DNA of 64,000 bases from assembly GCF_958439165.1 (NCBI RefSeq), contig NZ_OY288131.1:1-64000 (forward strand), given 5' to 3'. The notes under the pieces are model-generated. The model was given only the letters and a program-made list of their open reading frames with translations. It made no database searches and was not told where the DNA came from. This document shows, piece after piece, positions 1-10,007 of this stretch (position 1 is its first letter; each line of letters opens with the position of its first letter). The position numbers and the translations under genes were made by a program. The DNA is from an uncultured Hydrogenophaga sp. (lineage in GTDB: Bacteria > Pseudomonadota > Gammaproteobacteria > Burkholderiales > Burkholderiaceae_C).

Positions 1-1
1 C

Positions 2-1085
<1,084 letters not shown>

Positions 1086-1105
<20 letters not shown>

Positions 1106-1751
1106 CCTGCCGCCACCGACACCCGCCGACTGGGACGGGGGCTGGCTGCGGGAAGCACGGCGCTGCCCCTCTCCGAACTTCGGCCCGCGCCCGGCCGGTG
1201 CGCAGATAGACCTGCTGGTGGTGCACTCCATCAGCCTGCCGCCGGGGGAGTACGGCGGACCGCAGGTCGAACAGCTGTTCACCAACCGGCTCGACTGGAA
1301 TGCCCATCCGTATTTCGGGCAGATCCGCGGTCTGGAGGTGTCGTCGCATTTCTTCATCCGCCGCGATGGCGCGCTGGTCCAGTTCGTCGACACCTTCGAA
1401 CGCGCCTGGCATGCGGGGCGGTCCAGCTGGCGAGGGCGGGAGAACTGCAACGACGACTCGGTCGGCATCGAGCTCGAGGGGCTGGAAGGCGAGACCTTCG
1501 AGGCGGCCCAGTACCACCGGCTGATCCGGCTGATGGCCCAGCTCGCCATCCTCCACCCGGTGCAACATGTGGCGGGACACGAACACATTGCACCGGGCCG
1601 CAAACTCGATCCGGGTCCTGGGTTCGATTGGGCACTTCTGCAACAGCTCGCGCAACAGACGCCCGGCTGGAACACCTCGTGTTTTCCCGAGGTCGTGCGC
1701 AGGGTCGACCGGCACCCCTCCCCCCCTCACCAGGACGGTGCGTCGGCCTGA
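1086..1751 (+). CDS. ampD: 1,6-anhydro-N-acetylmuramyl-L-alanine amidase AmpD
   Basis: Cytoplasmic zinc amidase that splits the lactyl-amide bond of anhydro-muropeptides during cell-wall recycling. The 221-residue protein carries the Amidase_2 fold. The predicted zinc ligands are His47 (in DLLVVHS), His165 (in AGHEHIAPGRK) and Asp175 (in KLDPGPGFDW), matching the His34/His154/Asp164 set of E. coli AmpD. I chose ATG 1086 over the in-frame GTG at 1065 because a GGAGCGGA-like ribosome site precedes it at good spacing. It overlaps the upstream regulator by 20 bases, so the two are probably cotranscribed. It pairs functionally with the recycling ligase mpl further along the window. Confidence 0.93.
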
Positions 1752-1929
1752 GCACGGCGGCATGCGGTCTGGCGCGGCAAAGCCGGCCGCAAGCCGCATG
1801 AATGCAGGCGCGCAACCCTCCGGATCGCGCCGGGCCAGCGATACCGACCGAGGTATGCAGACCGGGATGATCGCCACGTTTTACCCAGCGAAATCTCGAC
1901 CGCCGGCGCATGACCCCGACCACCCCTGT

Positions 1930-1945
1930 ACACCATAGGTAGTGG
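1930..1945 (+). promoter_or_regulatory. NrdR box 1
   Basis: ACACCATAGGTAGTGG fits the 16-base NrdR consensus with its ACAC and GTGT-like ends. It sits just upstream of the -35 of the nrdA promoter. Its start is exactly 32 bases before the start of box 2, about three helical turns, the usual arrangement of tandem NrdR boxes. The rest of 1752-1929 shows nothing I can name. Confidence 0.75.
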
Positions 1946-1946
1946 G

Positions 1947-1975
1947 TTGAAGGGGTGGCAGACACCAGATATAGT
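1947..1975 (+). promoter_or_regulatory. Sigma-70 promoter of nrdA
   Basis: TTGAAG (1947-1952) and TATAGT (1970-1975) are separated by 17 bases, a near-consensus sigma-70 pair. The -10 lies inside NrdR box 2 and the -35 abuts box 1, so NrdR binding would block polymerase directly. The start of transcription would fall near 1982, giving a leader of about 100 bases before nrdA. Confidence 0.65.
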
Positions 1976-1977
1976 GT
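1962..1977 (+). promoter_or_regulatory. NrdR box 2
   Basis: ACACCAGATATAGTGT is an almost perfect NrdR box with symmetric ACAC and GTGT ends. It covers the -10 element of the nrdA promoter. NrdR is the nucleotide-sensing repressor of ribonucleotide reductase genes. Its own gene is not in this window. Confidence 0.85.
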
Positions 1978-2078
1978 GCTCTCGTCAGGCGCCCACAAGG
2001 CCGCCACGTCCCGGGAACAGCCCTGTGAAAGCCCCGCGACCGCCACCAGACATCCCACAACAACACCCAAGAGGAATC

Positions 2079-4979
2079 ATGCTGACCGCCACCAACCCCC
2101 AGACCAACCACAGCCCGTCGGCCATGCCGACCGGCAGCATGAGCCCCGCCGCTGCGCCCGTGAGCGCCTCCGCGCTGGCCAACTACCAGATCATCCGCCG
2201 CAACGGCGCGGTGGTGTCCTTCGAGCCCAGCAAGATCGCCGTGGCCATGATGAAGGCCTTCCTCGCGGTGCATGGCACCCAGGGCGCCGCCTCGGCCAGC
2301 GTGCGCGAGACGGTGGACGAGCTCACCCAGGCGGTGGCGCGCGCCCTGATGCGCTCGCGTCCGGGCGGCGGCACCTTCCACATCGAGGACGTGCAGGACC
2401 AGGTCGAGCTCGGCCTGATGCGCGGTGGTCACCATGAGGTCGCCCGCGCCTATGTGCTCTACCGCGAACGCCGCACCCGCGAGCGCGCCACCCAGGCAGT
2501 CGCCCAGCCGGTCGAGCCGCAGCTGCATGTGATCGACCGCGGTCAGCGCTTGCCCCTGGACCTGCAGGCCCTGCAGGACCTCATCGCCCAGGCCTGCGCC
2601 GGTCTGGGCGCCGACGTCAAGCCCGACCCCATCGTGGCCGAGACCAAGCGCAACCTGTACGACGGCGTGCCGATCGACGAGGTGTACAAGGCCGCCATCC
2701 TGGCCGCCCGCACCCTGATCGAGAAGGACCCCGACTACACCTACGCCACCGCCCGCCTGCTGCTGCACACCATCAGCAAGGAAATCCTGGGTGAAGCCGT
2801 GCCGGCAGCCCAGCTGGGCGAGCGCTATGCCGAGTACTTCCCGCAGTTCATCAAGAAGGGCGTCGAGAACGACCTGCTCGATGACAAGATGCTGCAGTTC
2901 GACCTGGCCCGCCTGGGTGCCGCGCTCAAGCCCGAGCGCGACCTGCAGTTCGATTACCTCGGCCTGCAGACCCTGTACGACCGCTACTTCCTGCACGTGC
3001 GCAAGACCCGCATCGAGATGCCGCAGGCCTTCTTCATGCGCGTGGCCATGGGCCTGTCGCTGAACGAGATCGACCGCGAGGCCCGCGCCATCGAGTTCTA
3101 CGAGATCCTGTCCTCGTTCGACTTCATGTCGTCCACCCCGACACTGTTCAACAGCGGCACGCTGCGCTCGCAGCTCTCCAGCTGCTACCTGACCACCGTG
3201 CCGGACGACCTGGACGGCATCTACGAGTCCATCAAGGAAAACGCGCTGCTGTCCAAGTTCGCCGGCGGCCTGGGCAACGACTGGACCCGCGTGCGCGCCC
3301 TGGGCTCGCACATCAAGGGCACCAACGGCGAATCGCAGGGCGTGGTGCCGTTCCTCAAGGTGGTCAACGACACCGCCGTGGCGGTGAACCAGGGCGGCAA
3401 GCGCAAGGGCGCCGTCTGCACCTACCTGGAGACCTGGCACCTGGACATCGAGGAATTCCTCGAGCTGCGCAAGAACACCGGCGATGACCGCCGCCGCACC
3501 CACGACATGAACACCGCGAACTGGATCCCCGATCTGTTCATGCGCCGTGTCATGGAAAAGGGCGAGTGGAGCCTGTTCTCGCCCAACAGCGTGCCCGACC
3601 TGCACGACAAGTTCGGCGCCGACTTCGAGCGCGCCTACGTGGCCTACGAAGAGAAGGCCGCCCGCGGCGAGATCAAGCCCTACCGCAAGGTGCCCGCCAG
3701 CGACCTGTGGCGCAAGATGCTCACCATGCTGTTCGAGACCGGCCATCCCTGGATCACCTTCAAGGACGCCTGCAACGTGCGCTCGCCCCAGCAGCACGCC
3801 GGTGTGGTCCACAGCTCCAACCTGTGCACCGAGATCACGCTCAACACCAGCGACACCGAAACCGCCGTCTGCAACCTGGGCTCGGTCAACCTGCACCGCC
3901 ACCTCAAGGATGGCCCGAACGGCAGGGAGCTGGACCACGCCAAGCTGCAGAAGACCATCAACACCGCCATGCGGATGCTCGACAACGTGATCGACATCAA
4001 CTACTACGCGGTGAAGAAGGCACGCGACTCCAACCTGCGCCACCGTCCGGTGGGCCTGGGCATCATGGGCTTCCAGGATGCGCTGTACGAACTGCGCGTG
4101 CCCTACGCGTCCAACGAAGCTGTCGAGTTCGCTGACCGCTCCATGGAAGCGGTGTGCTACTACGCCTACTGGGCCTCTACCGAACTGGCCCGCGAGCGCG
4201 GCCGCTACAGCAGCTACAAGGGCTCGCTCTGGGACCAGGGCATCCTGCCCCCCGACACCCTGGACTTGCTGGCCCGCGAGCGCGGCGGCTATGTGGATGT
4301 GGACCGTTCCAGCTCCATGGACTGGGACGCCCTGCGCCAGAAGATTGCGGTGGACGGCATGCGCAACTCCAACTGCGTGGCCATCGCTCCGACGGCGACC
4401 ATCTCCAACATCATCGGTGTGGACGCTTCCATCGAGCCCTGCTTCGGCAACCTGTCGGTCAAGTCCAACCTGTCTGGCGAATTCACGGTCATCAACAGCT
4501 ACCTGGTCAAGGACCTAAAGCGGCTGGGGCTGTGGGACGACGTGATGGTCATGGACCTCAAGCACTTCGACGGTTCGCTGCGCCCCATCGACCGCGTGCC
4601 GCAGGAGATCAAGGCCCAGTACGCCACGGCGTTCGAGGTCGAGACCGTGTGGCTGGTGGAAGCTGCAGCCCGTCGGCAGAAGTGGATCGACCAGGCGCAG
4701 AGCCTGAACATCTACATGGCCGGCGCCTCGGGCAAGAAGCTGGATGAGACCTACAAGCTCGCCTGGCTGCGCGGCCTGAAGACCACCTACTACCTGCGCA
4801 CCACCTCGGCCACGCAGATCGAGAAGTCCACCGGACGCACCGGCCAGCTCAACGCCGTGTCGGTCACGCCGAGCGCGCCGGTGGCTGCTGCTGCTGTGGC
4901 AGCGCAACCCGTGAGCGAGCCCGCCACCGACATCAAGTTCTGCGCCATCGACGACCCGGGGTGTGAAGCCTGCCAGTGA
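2079..4979 (+). CDS. nrdA: Class Ia ribonucleoside-diphosphate reductase, large subunit
   Basis: Reduces ribonucleoside diphosphates to deoxy forms together with NrdB. The 966-residue protein starts at ATG 2079, preceded by GAGGA; the open frame reaches back to 1947 but that part overlaps the NrdR boxes and promoter. After a Ser/Pro-rich leader of about 35 residues comes an N-terminal ATP cone (about 36-125: IIRRNGAVVSFEPSKIA), the allosteric activity switch. The active-site set is present: Cys369 (LSSCYL), Asn581, Cys583 and Glu585 (SNLCTEI) and Cys598 (AVCNLG). The C-terminal redox pair is at the very end (GCEACQ). Regulation by NrdR is strongly suggested by the upstream boxes. nrdB follows after 141 bases. 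Confidence 0.97.
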   Translation: MLTATNPQTNHSPSAMPTGSMSPAAAPVSASALANYQIIRRNGAVVSFEPSKIAVAMMKAFLAVHGTQGAASASVRETVDELTQAVARALMRSRPGGGTFHIEDVQDQVELGLMRGGHHEVARAYVLYRERRTRERATQAVAQPVEPQLHVIDRGQRLPLDLQALQDLIAQACAGLGADVKPDPIVAETKRNLYDGVPIDEVYKAAILAARTLIEKDPDYTYATARLLLHTISKEILGEAVPAAQLGERYAEYFPQFIKKGVENDLLDDKMLQFDLARLGAALKPERDLQFDYLGLQTLYDRYFLHVRKTRIEMPQAFFMRVAMGLSLNEIDREARAIEFYEILSSFDFMSSTPTLFNSGTLRSQLSSCYLTTVPDDLDGIYESIKENALLSKFAGGLGNDWTRVRALGSHIKGTNGESQGVVPFLKVVNDTAVAVNQGGKRKGAVCTYLETWHLDIEEFLELRKNTGDDRRRTHDMNTANWIPDLFMRRVMEKGEWSLFSPNSVPDLHDKFGADFERAYVAYEEKAARGEIKPYRKVPASDLWRKMLTMLFETGHPWITFKDACNVRSPQQHAGVVHSSNLCTEITLNTSDTETAVCNLGSVNLHRHLKDGPNGRELDHAKLQKTINTAMRMLDNVIDINYYAVKKARDSNLRHRPVGLGIMGFQDALYELRVPYASNEAVEFADRSMEAVCYYAYWASTELARERGRYSSYKGSLWDQGILPPDTLDLLARERGGYVDVDRSSSMDWDALRQKIAVDGMRNSNCVAIAPTATISNIIGVDASIEPCFGNLSVKSNLSGEFTVINSYLVKDLKRLGLWDDVMVMDLKHFDGSLRPIDRVPQEIKAQYATAFEVETVWLVEAAARRQKWIDQAQSLNIYMAGASGKKLDETYKLAWLRGLKTTYYLRTTSATQIEKSTGRTGQLNAVSVTPSAPVAAAAVAAQPVSEPATDIKFCAIDDPGCEACQ

Positions 4980-4992
4980 TGGCGACCCTTGC

Positions 4993-5058
4993 CACCTGAT
5001 GCGCCGTGGTGCGTGATGCCTCTTTTCGATGCACCACTGCAACACAAAGCATCAGGTG
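4993..5058. other. Nested inverted repeats between nrdA and nrdB
   Basis: A perfect 10-base inverted repeat, CACCTGATGC (4993-5002) with GCATCAGGTG (5049-5058), encloses a second perfect 7-base repeat, GTGGTGC (5006-5012) with GCACCAC (5031-5037). No T run follows, so it is not an intrinsic terminator. A further 10-base palindrome, AGTGATCACT, lies at 5063-5072. In RNA it would form a two-tier stem, possibly affecting mRNA stability or the nrdA to nrdB ratio. The role is unknown. Confidence 0.6.
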
Positions 5059-5120
5059 CATGAGTGATCACTTTGCATTTCATGCCGACACTTTGATAAT
5101 CCGTTGAATTGGACACCACC

Positions 5121-6302
5121 ATGCTGACCTGGGAAGACAACTCGACTCCCGTCTCGACGCCCTCGCAAACCCCGCGGCCTGCCGCTGCCGGTTTGCCGAC
5201 CCCGCCCTCCGGCGGGGCTGCACAAGCATCCCCCGCCACCGCACCCCGAGCTGCCAGCGCACCAGCCGCCGAAGGCTCTGCCGAGCGGCGCGTCAACGTC
5301 GCCGACAAGCGCATCATCAACGGCCAGACCGACGTCAACCAGCTGGTGCCGTTCAAGTACAAGTGGGCGTGGGAAAAGTACCTCGCCACCTGCGCCAACC
5401 ACTGGATGCCGCAGGAGATCAACATGAGCCGCGACATCGCGCTCTGGAAAGATCCCAACGGCCTGACCGAAGACGAGCGCCGCCTGGTCAAGCGCAACCT
5501 GGGTTTCTTCGTGACCGCCGATTCGCTGGCGGCCAACAACATCACCCTGGGCACCTACCGCCACATCACCGCTCCCGAGTGCCGCCAGTTCCTGCTGCGC
5601 CAGGCCTTCGAGGAAGCGATCCACACCCACGCCTACCAGTACATCGTGGAGAGCCTGGGTCTGGACGAAGGCGAGATCTTCAACGCCTACCACGAGGTTT
5701 CCTCCATCCGTGACAAGGACGAGTTCCTGATCCCGTTCATCGACGCGATCATGGACCCCAACTTCCAGACCGGCACGCCCGAGAACGACCAGAAGCTGCT
5801 CAAGTCGCTGATCGTGTTCGCATGCCTGATGGAAGGTCTGTTCTTCTACGTGGGCTTCACGCAGATCCTGGCGCTGGGCCGCCAGAACAAGATGACCGGC
5901 GCTGCCGAGCAGTACCAGTACATCCTGCGTGACGAGTCGATGCACTGCAACTTCGGCATCGACCTGATCAACGCCATCAAGATGGAGAACCCCATGCTCT
6001 GGACGGCCGAATTCAAGGCCGAGATCAAGGAGCTGTTCCAGAAGGCCGTCGAACTGGAGTACCGCTATGCCGAGGACACCATGCCGCGCGGCGTGCTGGG
6101 TCTGAACGCCTCCATGTTCAAGGGCTACCTGCGATACATCGCCAACCGCCGTGCAACCCAGATCGGTCTGGAGCCGCTGTTCCCCAATGAAGAGAACCCG
6201 TTCCCCTGGATGAGCGAGATGATCGACCTCAAGAAGGAACGCAATTTCTTCGAGACCCGCGTCATCGAATACCAGACCGGTGGTGCGCTCTCCTGGGACT
6301 GA
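5121..6302 (+). CDS. nrdB: Class Ia ribonucleoside-diphosphate reductase, small subunit
   Basis: Radical-generating partner of NrdA, with a diiron-tyrosyl cofactor. The 393-residue protein has a low-complexity Pro/Ala N-terminal tail of about 55 residues and then the ferritin-like reductase fold. In EEAIHTHAY, Glu165 and His168 are metal ligands and Tyr172 is the radical tyrosine. The second ligand pair is in DESMHCNFG. The start at ATG 5121 gives the N-terminus MLTWED. A TTG four codons earlier (5109) is also in frame, but neither has a strong ribosome site. The C-terminus (TGGALSWD) is the NrdA-docking tail. It probably shares the nrdA transcript despite the 141-base gap with its hairpin. 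Confidence 0.96.
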   Translation: MLTWEDNSTPVSTPSQTPRPAAAGLPTPPSGGAAQASPATAPRAASAPAAEGSAERRVNVADKRIINGQTDVNQLVPFKYKWAWEKYLATCANHWMPQEINMSRDIALWKDPNGLTEDERRLVKRNLGFFVTADSLAANNITLGTYRHITAPECRQFLLRQAFEEAIHTHAYQYIVESLGLDEGEIFNAYHEVSSIRDKDEFLIPFIDAIMDPNFQTGTPENDQKLLKSLIVFACLMEGLFFYVGFTQILALGRQNKMTGAAEQYQYILRDESMHCNFGIDLINAIKMENPMLWTAEFKAEIKELFQKAVELEYRYAEDTMPRGVLGLNASMFKGYLRYIANRRATQIGLEPLFPNEENPFPWMSEMIDLKKERNFFETRVIEYQTGGALSWD

Positions 6303-6417
6303 CGCTGAACGCCGGCGCCGCATTGCCTGTAAACACCTACATGCTCATAGAACAACCGGAAACCCGCACACGTCGCGATGGCGCCGTTGATGGGATTTCC
6401 GTCACCGGATTCAGCTC

Positions 6418-6455
6418 CCTGGGGTCGGCCGTGGATGCATCCACAGGACCCCAGG
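6418..6455. other. Strong hairpin upstream of the H1-like gene
   Basis: CCTGGGGTC... at 6418-6426 pairs with GACCCCAGG at 6447-6455, and the interior holds a perfect 14-base palindrome, GTGGATGCATCCAC (6431-6444). No T run follows on either strand. It could be the 3' end structure of the nrdAB message or a 5' structure of the H1-like gene. The rest of 6303-6523 holds nothing else I can assign. Confidence 0.5.
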
Positions 6456-6523
6456 TGGTTGAGTCGCTTCGCCGGCATCTGCCCGGTTGAAGTGCTCTTT
6501 GCAACTTGATCAAGGAGAAAACA

Positions 6524-7090
6524 ATGGCAACTGCGAAAAAAGCGCCGGCTAAGAAAGCGGCCGTGAAGAAGGCCGCTCCGGCCAAGAAAGCCGCCCCGGC
6601 GAAGAAGGCCGCTCCGGCCAAGAAAGCCGCCCCGGCGAAGAAGGCCGCTCCGGCCAAGAAGGCTGCTCCGGCGAAGAAAGTCGCTGCACCGAAGAAGGCT
6701 GCTCCGGCGAAGAAAGCCGCTGCACCGAAGAAGGCTGCTCCGGCGAAGAAAGCCGCTGCACCGAAGAAGGCTGCTCCGGCGAAGAAAGCCGCTGCACCGA
6801 AGAAGGCTGCCCCGGCCAAGAAAGCCGCTGCACCGAAGAAGGCTGCTCCGGCGAAGAAAGCCGCTGCACCGAAGAAGGCTGCTCCGGCCAAGAAAGCCGC
6901 TGCGCCCAAGAAGGCCGCCCCGGCCAAGAAAGCTGCTGCGCCCAAGAAGGCCGCCGTGAAGAAGGCAGCCCCCGCAAAAAAAGCTGAGCCGGCCAAGAAG
7001 CCGGCAGCCCCTGCGGCCGCTGCTCCTGCAGCGCAAACCAAGCTCAATCCTCAGGCTGCCTGGCCGTTTCCGACCTCCAGCAAGCCCTGA
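6524..7090 (+). CDS. Histone H1-like DNA-binding protein
   Basis: The 188-residue protein is almost wholly Lys, Ala and Pro. It is built from KKAAP-type units and ends in a short conserved-looking tail (LNPQAAWPFPTSSKP). This composition matches the bacterial H1-like family of Burkholderiales and Bordetella, basic nucleoid proteins thought to bind DNA non-specifically and to vary in length between strains. The start is ATG 6524 with AAGGAGA nine bases before it; an in-frame ATG at 6506 would lie upstream of that site. It stands alone between nrdB and a terminator. AlgP-like proteins have a similar tail, so the exact role is uncertain. Confidence 0.85.
   Translation: MATAKKAPAKKAAVKKAAPAKKAAPAKKAAPAKKAAPAKKAAPAKKAAPAKKVAAPKKAAPAKKAAAPKKAAPAKKAAAPKKAAPAKKAAAPKKAAPAKKAAAPKKAAPAKKAAAPKKAAPAKKAAAPKKAAPAKKAAAPKKAAVKKAAPAKKAEPAKKPAAPAAAAPAAQTKLNPQAAWPFPTSSKP
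6680..6931 (+). repeat. Seven tandem 36-base repeats inside the H1-like gene
   Basis: The unit begins GCCGCTGCACCGAAGAAG and encodes a 12-residue block of Ala, Pro and paired Lys. Units start at 6680, 6716, 6752, 6788, 6824, 6860 and 6896 with only a few base changes, mostly synonymous. A degenerate eighth unit follows. Near identity at the DNA level points to recent expansion by slippage or recombination. Confidence 0.85.
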
Positions 7091-7114
7091 GTCCGACTGA
7101 GACGATGGTGATGA

Positions 7115-7140
7115 CCCGGCGCGAAAGCGCCGGGTTTTTT
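7115..7140 (+). terminator. Intrinsic terminator of the H1-like gene
   Basis: CCCGGCGC (7115-7122), a GAAA tetraloop, then GCGCCGGG (7127-7134), followed by six T. This is a textbook Rho-independent terminator. There is no T run on the opposite strand, so it serves only the plus-strand gene. Confidence 0.93.
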
Positions 7141-7154
7141 CATTTCCGGCCGGC

Positions 7155-8048
7155 TCAGGCCAGGACGGGCGCCCGGTAGTTCTGTGGGCCGTGCGTGGCA
7201 ATCTTGGCCGCACCCATGCGGTTGCCCAGTTCGGCGCAACGGACCAGATTCCATCCCTGCGACAGCCCATGCAGCAGTGCGGCACGGAAGGCGTCGCCGC
7301 AACCGGTCGGGTCGAGCACGGCGTCGGCGGTCGTACCGGAGACCTTGGTGGCCACTCCCTCTTCCCAGACCTCGCAACCTTCGGCGCCGAGGGTCACGAT
7401 CAGCCCTTTCACCTGGGCGGCAATCGCCTGGAGCGTCAGGCCGGTGCGCTCGCACAGCATGCGGGCCTCGTAGTCGTTGACAGCCACCCAGGTCGCCTGC
7501 TCGATGAACGCCAGCAGTTCGGGACCGTTGAACATGGGCAGGCCCTGGCCCGGATCGAACACGAAGGGGATGCCCGCCTGGCTCAGCTGATGGGCGTGCG
7601 AGGTCATCGCGTCACGGCCATCGGGTGCAACGATGCCCAGCGTGATGCGCTCGGCAGCAGGCACCGGATTCAGGTGGGCCTGCGACATGGCGCCCGGGTG
7701 GAAGGCGGTGATCTGGTTGTTGTCGCGGTCGGTCATGATCATGGCCTGGGCGGTGTAACTGTTGGTATCGACCGCCACATGGTCCACGTTCACCCCCAGC
7801 CCGCGCAGGCGCTCGATGTACTCGGCACCGTCGCTGCCCACGGTGGCCAGCGGCATCACGTCGGAGCCCAGCAGACGCAGTCCGTAAGCGATGTTGCCGG
7901 CGCATCCGCCGAACTCACGCCTCAGGCCCGGCACCAGAAACGACACGTTGAGGATGTGCAGCTGGCTGGGCAGGATCTGCTCGGCGAAACGGCCTTCGAA
8001 GGTCATGATGGTGTCGAAGGCCATCGAACCGCAAACAAGAATGGACAT
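7155..8048 (-). CDS. PfkB-family sugar or nucleoside kinase
   Basis: The 297-residue protein has the ribokinase/PfkB fold: a substrate-side N-terminus with GGCAGNIAYGLRLLG (about 47-61) and the C-terminal phosphotransfer motif DPTGCGDAF with catalytic Asp252 and its anion hole. The family phosphorylates ribose, fructose-phosphates, adenosine and similar substrates. The sequence looks nearest to adenosine-kinase-like members, but the substrate cannot be read from it. It begins 12 bases after the stop of the zinc-ribbon gene, so it is the last gene of the accB-accC-prmA run. Confidence 0.8.
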   Translation of the reverse strand: MSILVCGSMAFDTIMTFEGRFAEQILPSQLHILNVSFLVPGLRREFGGCAGNIAYGLRLLGSDVMPLATVGSDGAEYIERLRGLGVNVDHVAVDTNSYTAQAMIMTDRDNNQITAFHPGAMSQAHLNPVPAAERITLGIVAPDGRDAMTSHAHQLSQAGIPFVFDPGQGLPMFNGPELLAFIEQATWVAVNDYEARMLCERTGLTLQAIAAQVKGLIVTLGAEGCEVWEEGVATKVSGTTADAVLDPTGCGDAFRAALLHGLSQGWNLVRCAELGNRMGAAKIATHGPQNYRAPVLA

Positions 8049-8060
8049 GGTGTTGCTCGG

Positions 8061-9059
8061 TCAGGGATAAAAAACCAGGGCTCGGTAACCTGCCATGGGC
8101 AGATCGTCGCCGCTGGCGATGGAGAGCCGGAAACTCACAGGCACGGTGGCGCGGGGCGGCAGTTCGACGACCGCTTCAGGCCACTCCTGGGGCAGGAAGA
8201 CGCGGCGCGCGATCACGCGGTCGCTGGCGTCGGTCAGGCTGAGCTCCAGGGCCGGTGCTGCCAGGGGCAGATCGGCGGTGTTCTGCAGGACGATGTCGAA
8301 CGAATGGAACTGGCCCAGGCGCCGGACCAGCGTGGCGCTGTCGATGACGATGGCATCGATCCGGCGCAGCGGCTCCACGGTGCAGCCGAGCACGCCGCAG
8401 GCCTGCACCAGCAGCGGCTTGAGTGCCGGGTATCGGGCGGCCACCCAGCTCCGCTGGTGCAGCGCCCACTGCCCGGCCAGCAGCGCGGACAACAGCAGCA
8501 ACAGCAGGACCAGCACAGACCGCATCGGTGCGGAACGCCAGAAAGCCTGACGGCGGGCCTGCTGGACAAAGCCAGGGATCTCGGTGGGCGGATCGTCATG
8601 CTCCGGCCGCTCGGGCTCGGCTGGTGGCCTCGGTGCAGGGGACGCTGGCGCTGCATCTGGCGGCAACTCGCTGGACAGGTCCAGATCCAGGCTCGGTGGC
8701 TGTGACGCCGACTGACTCGCGAAGGCCTGCAGCGCAGCGTGGAAGTCCGAGATCGGGTTGTCGTCCGCCGGTTTCACGGACGCGCGTTCCGGCTCTGGCT
8801 CCGGCTCGGGATCGGATGGGCGAACCTGCCGCTGCTCCGGTTCCGGTTCGGGCTCGGGTGCAGGCAGCTGCTCCAGCTCCGGTTGCGGGTCGGGCTCGAC
8901 GGCAGCCGGGGGCGGCGGCACCCAGGCGCTCAGGTGCAGGGTGGCATCGAACACATCCGAGCAGTGACCGCAGCGCACCCACCCGTCGGAGATCTTCAGC
9001 TGGTCCGGTACCACCCGGAAACGGGTGCCGCAAGCGGGGCAGCGGGTGGTGAGGCTCAT
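8061..9059 (-). CDS. Zinc-ribbon, DUF3426 membrane-anchored protein
   Basis: The 332-residue protein opens with an MJ0042-type zinc ribbon with Cys7, Cys10, Cys30 and Cys33. A long Pro/Glu tract follows (about 50-110, with repeated EPEP), then a single membrane segment rich in Leu near residue 183-205, and finally the DUF3426 domain, expected outside the membrane. The function of the family is not known. It is commonly found next to prmA in betaproteobacteria, as here, where it lies 39 bases downstream of it. Confidence 0.8.
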   Translation of the reverse strand: MSLTTRCPACGTRFRVVPDQLKISDGWVRCGHCSDVFDATLHLSAWVPPPPAAVEPDPQPELEQLPAPEPEPEPEQRQVRPSDPEPEPEPERASVKPADDNPISDFHAALQAFASQSASQPPSLDLDLSSELPPDAAPASPAPRPPAEPERPEHDDPPTEIPGFVQQARRQAFWRSAPMRSVLVLLLLLLSALLAGQWALHQRSWVAARYPALKPLLVQACGVLGCTVEPLRRIDAIVIDSATLVRRLGQFHSFDIVLQNTADLPLAAPALELSLTDASDRVIARRVFLPQEWPEAVVELPPRATVPVSFRLSIASGDDLPMAGYRALVFYP

Positions 9060-9098
9060 GCGCCGATTATTGCAGCGGCTCCAAGCCCCCTGCCCGGG

Positions 9099-10007
9099 TC
9101 AGGCGCGCTGCGCCGTCATCAGGATCCAGCCCTCTTCCTCGTCGGCCACCGAGAGCCTGACCCAGGGTGCATAGGCCTCGGTGAGTTCTTCGGCCTGGCG
9201 TGCCAGGATGCCGGCCAGCACCAGATGCCCGCCCGGCTTCACGTGCGAACACAGCAGCGGTGCGAGCACCTTCAGCGGCGTGGCCAGGATGTTGGCCAGC
9301 ACCAGGTCGTGCTCGCCCTGCGCGGCATCGGGCAGACCCGCCTGCAGCCGCACCTGGTTGGCTTCGGCGTTCAGGATGGTGGATTCCACGGCCGCCGGGT
9401 CGATGTCCACGGCCACGATGTCCGATGCGCCCATCTTGGCGGCACCGATGGCCAGGATGCCCGAGCCGCAGCCGTAGTCCAGCACGCGCGGGCCCACCGG
9501 AGCATGGCCGGCCGTCCAGCGCAGGCACATGCGGGTGGTGGGGTGGGTGCCGGTGCCGAAGGCCAGACCGGGGTCGAGCCGGATGATCTGCTGCGCCGCG
9601 GCCGGCGGTTCGTGCCAGGTGGGCACGATCCAGAAGGTGGGCGTGATCTCGACCGGCTCGAACTGCGACTGCGTCAGGCGCACCCAGTCCTGCTCGGCGA
9701 CCGGACGGACCTCCAGCACGGTGCAGCCGGCAAAGAAGTCCTGTGCCTGCAGCAGGCTGGCCGCCTCCTGCGCGATCGGCTCGGAGGGAAACAGCGCCAC
9801 CACACGGGAACGCTGCCAGCCCTCCTTGGGCGGCGGCATGCCGGGCTCGCCGAACAGGGCCTGCTCGGCGTCGGTCATGGCGTCGGCGTCCTCGACCGAG
9901 GTGCTCAGTGCTTCCAGCGCCTCCAGTGCATCGCTCACGTCCTCGACGGCCGTCTCCGGCACCATCAGGACGAGTTCGTGCAGGGCGGGTGCGGTATCAG
10001 CGCTCAC
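9099..10007 (-). CDS. prmA: Ribosomal protein L11 methyltransferase
   Basis: SAM-dependent enzyme that trimethylates ribosomal protein L11. The 302-residue protein has the N-terminal L11-recognition part, with an acidic insertion ([13 protein letters not shown]), and a C-terminal Rossmann methyltransferase domain with motif [18 protein letters not shown] and the catalytic-loop motif LANILATPL. The start used is GTG 10007, which overlaps the accC end by 11 bases and implies translational coupling. The order accB-accC-prmA is standard in betaproteobacteria. Confidence 0.93.
   Translation of the reverse strand: MSADTAPALHELVLMVPETAVEDVSDALEALEALSTSVEDADAMTDAEQALFGEPGMPPPKEGWQRSRVVALFPSEPIAQEAASLLQAQDFFAGCTVLEVRPVAEQDWVRLTQSQFEPVEITPTFWIVPTWHEPPAAAQQIIRLDPGLAFGTGTHPTTRMCLRWTAGHAPVGPRVLDYGCGSGILAIGAAKMGASDIVAVDIDPAAVESTILNAEANQVRLQAGLPDAAQGEHDLVLANILATPLKVLAPLLCSHVKPGGHLVLAGILARQAEELTEAYAPWVRLSVADEEEGWILMTAQRA

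Noticed and set aside
2079..2183. Extra N-terminal extension of NrdA from the in-frame start at 1947
   Set aside because: The region 1947-2078 holds the promoter, an NrdR box and the leader. ATG 2079 has a proper GAGGA.
1881..4043. Long open frame antisense to nrdA (720 codons, minus strand)
   Set aside because: Typical shadow frame of a GC-rich gene: its product is a Val/Gly/His/Leu-rich string with no motif, while the plus strand encodes an intact NrdA.
6680..6931. Possible CRISPR array from regular 36-base spacing
   Set aside because: The units abut with no unique spacers, keep the reading frame and encode a Lys/Ala protein.
7115..7140. Bidirectional terminator for the PfkB gene
   Set aside because: The minus strand has no T run after the stem, so it can only serve the plus-strand H1-like gene.
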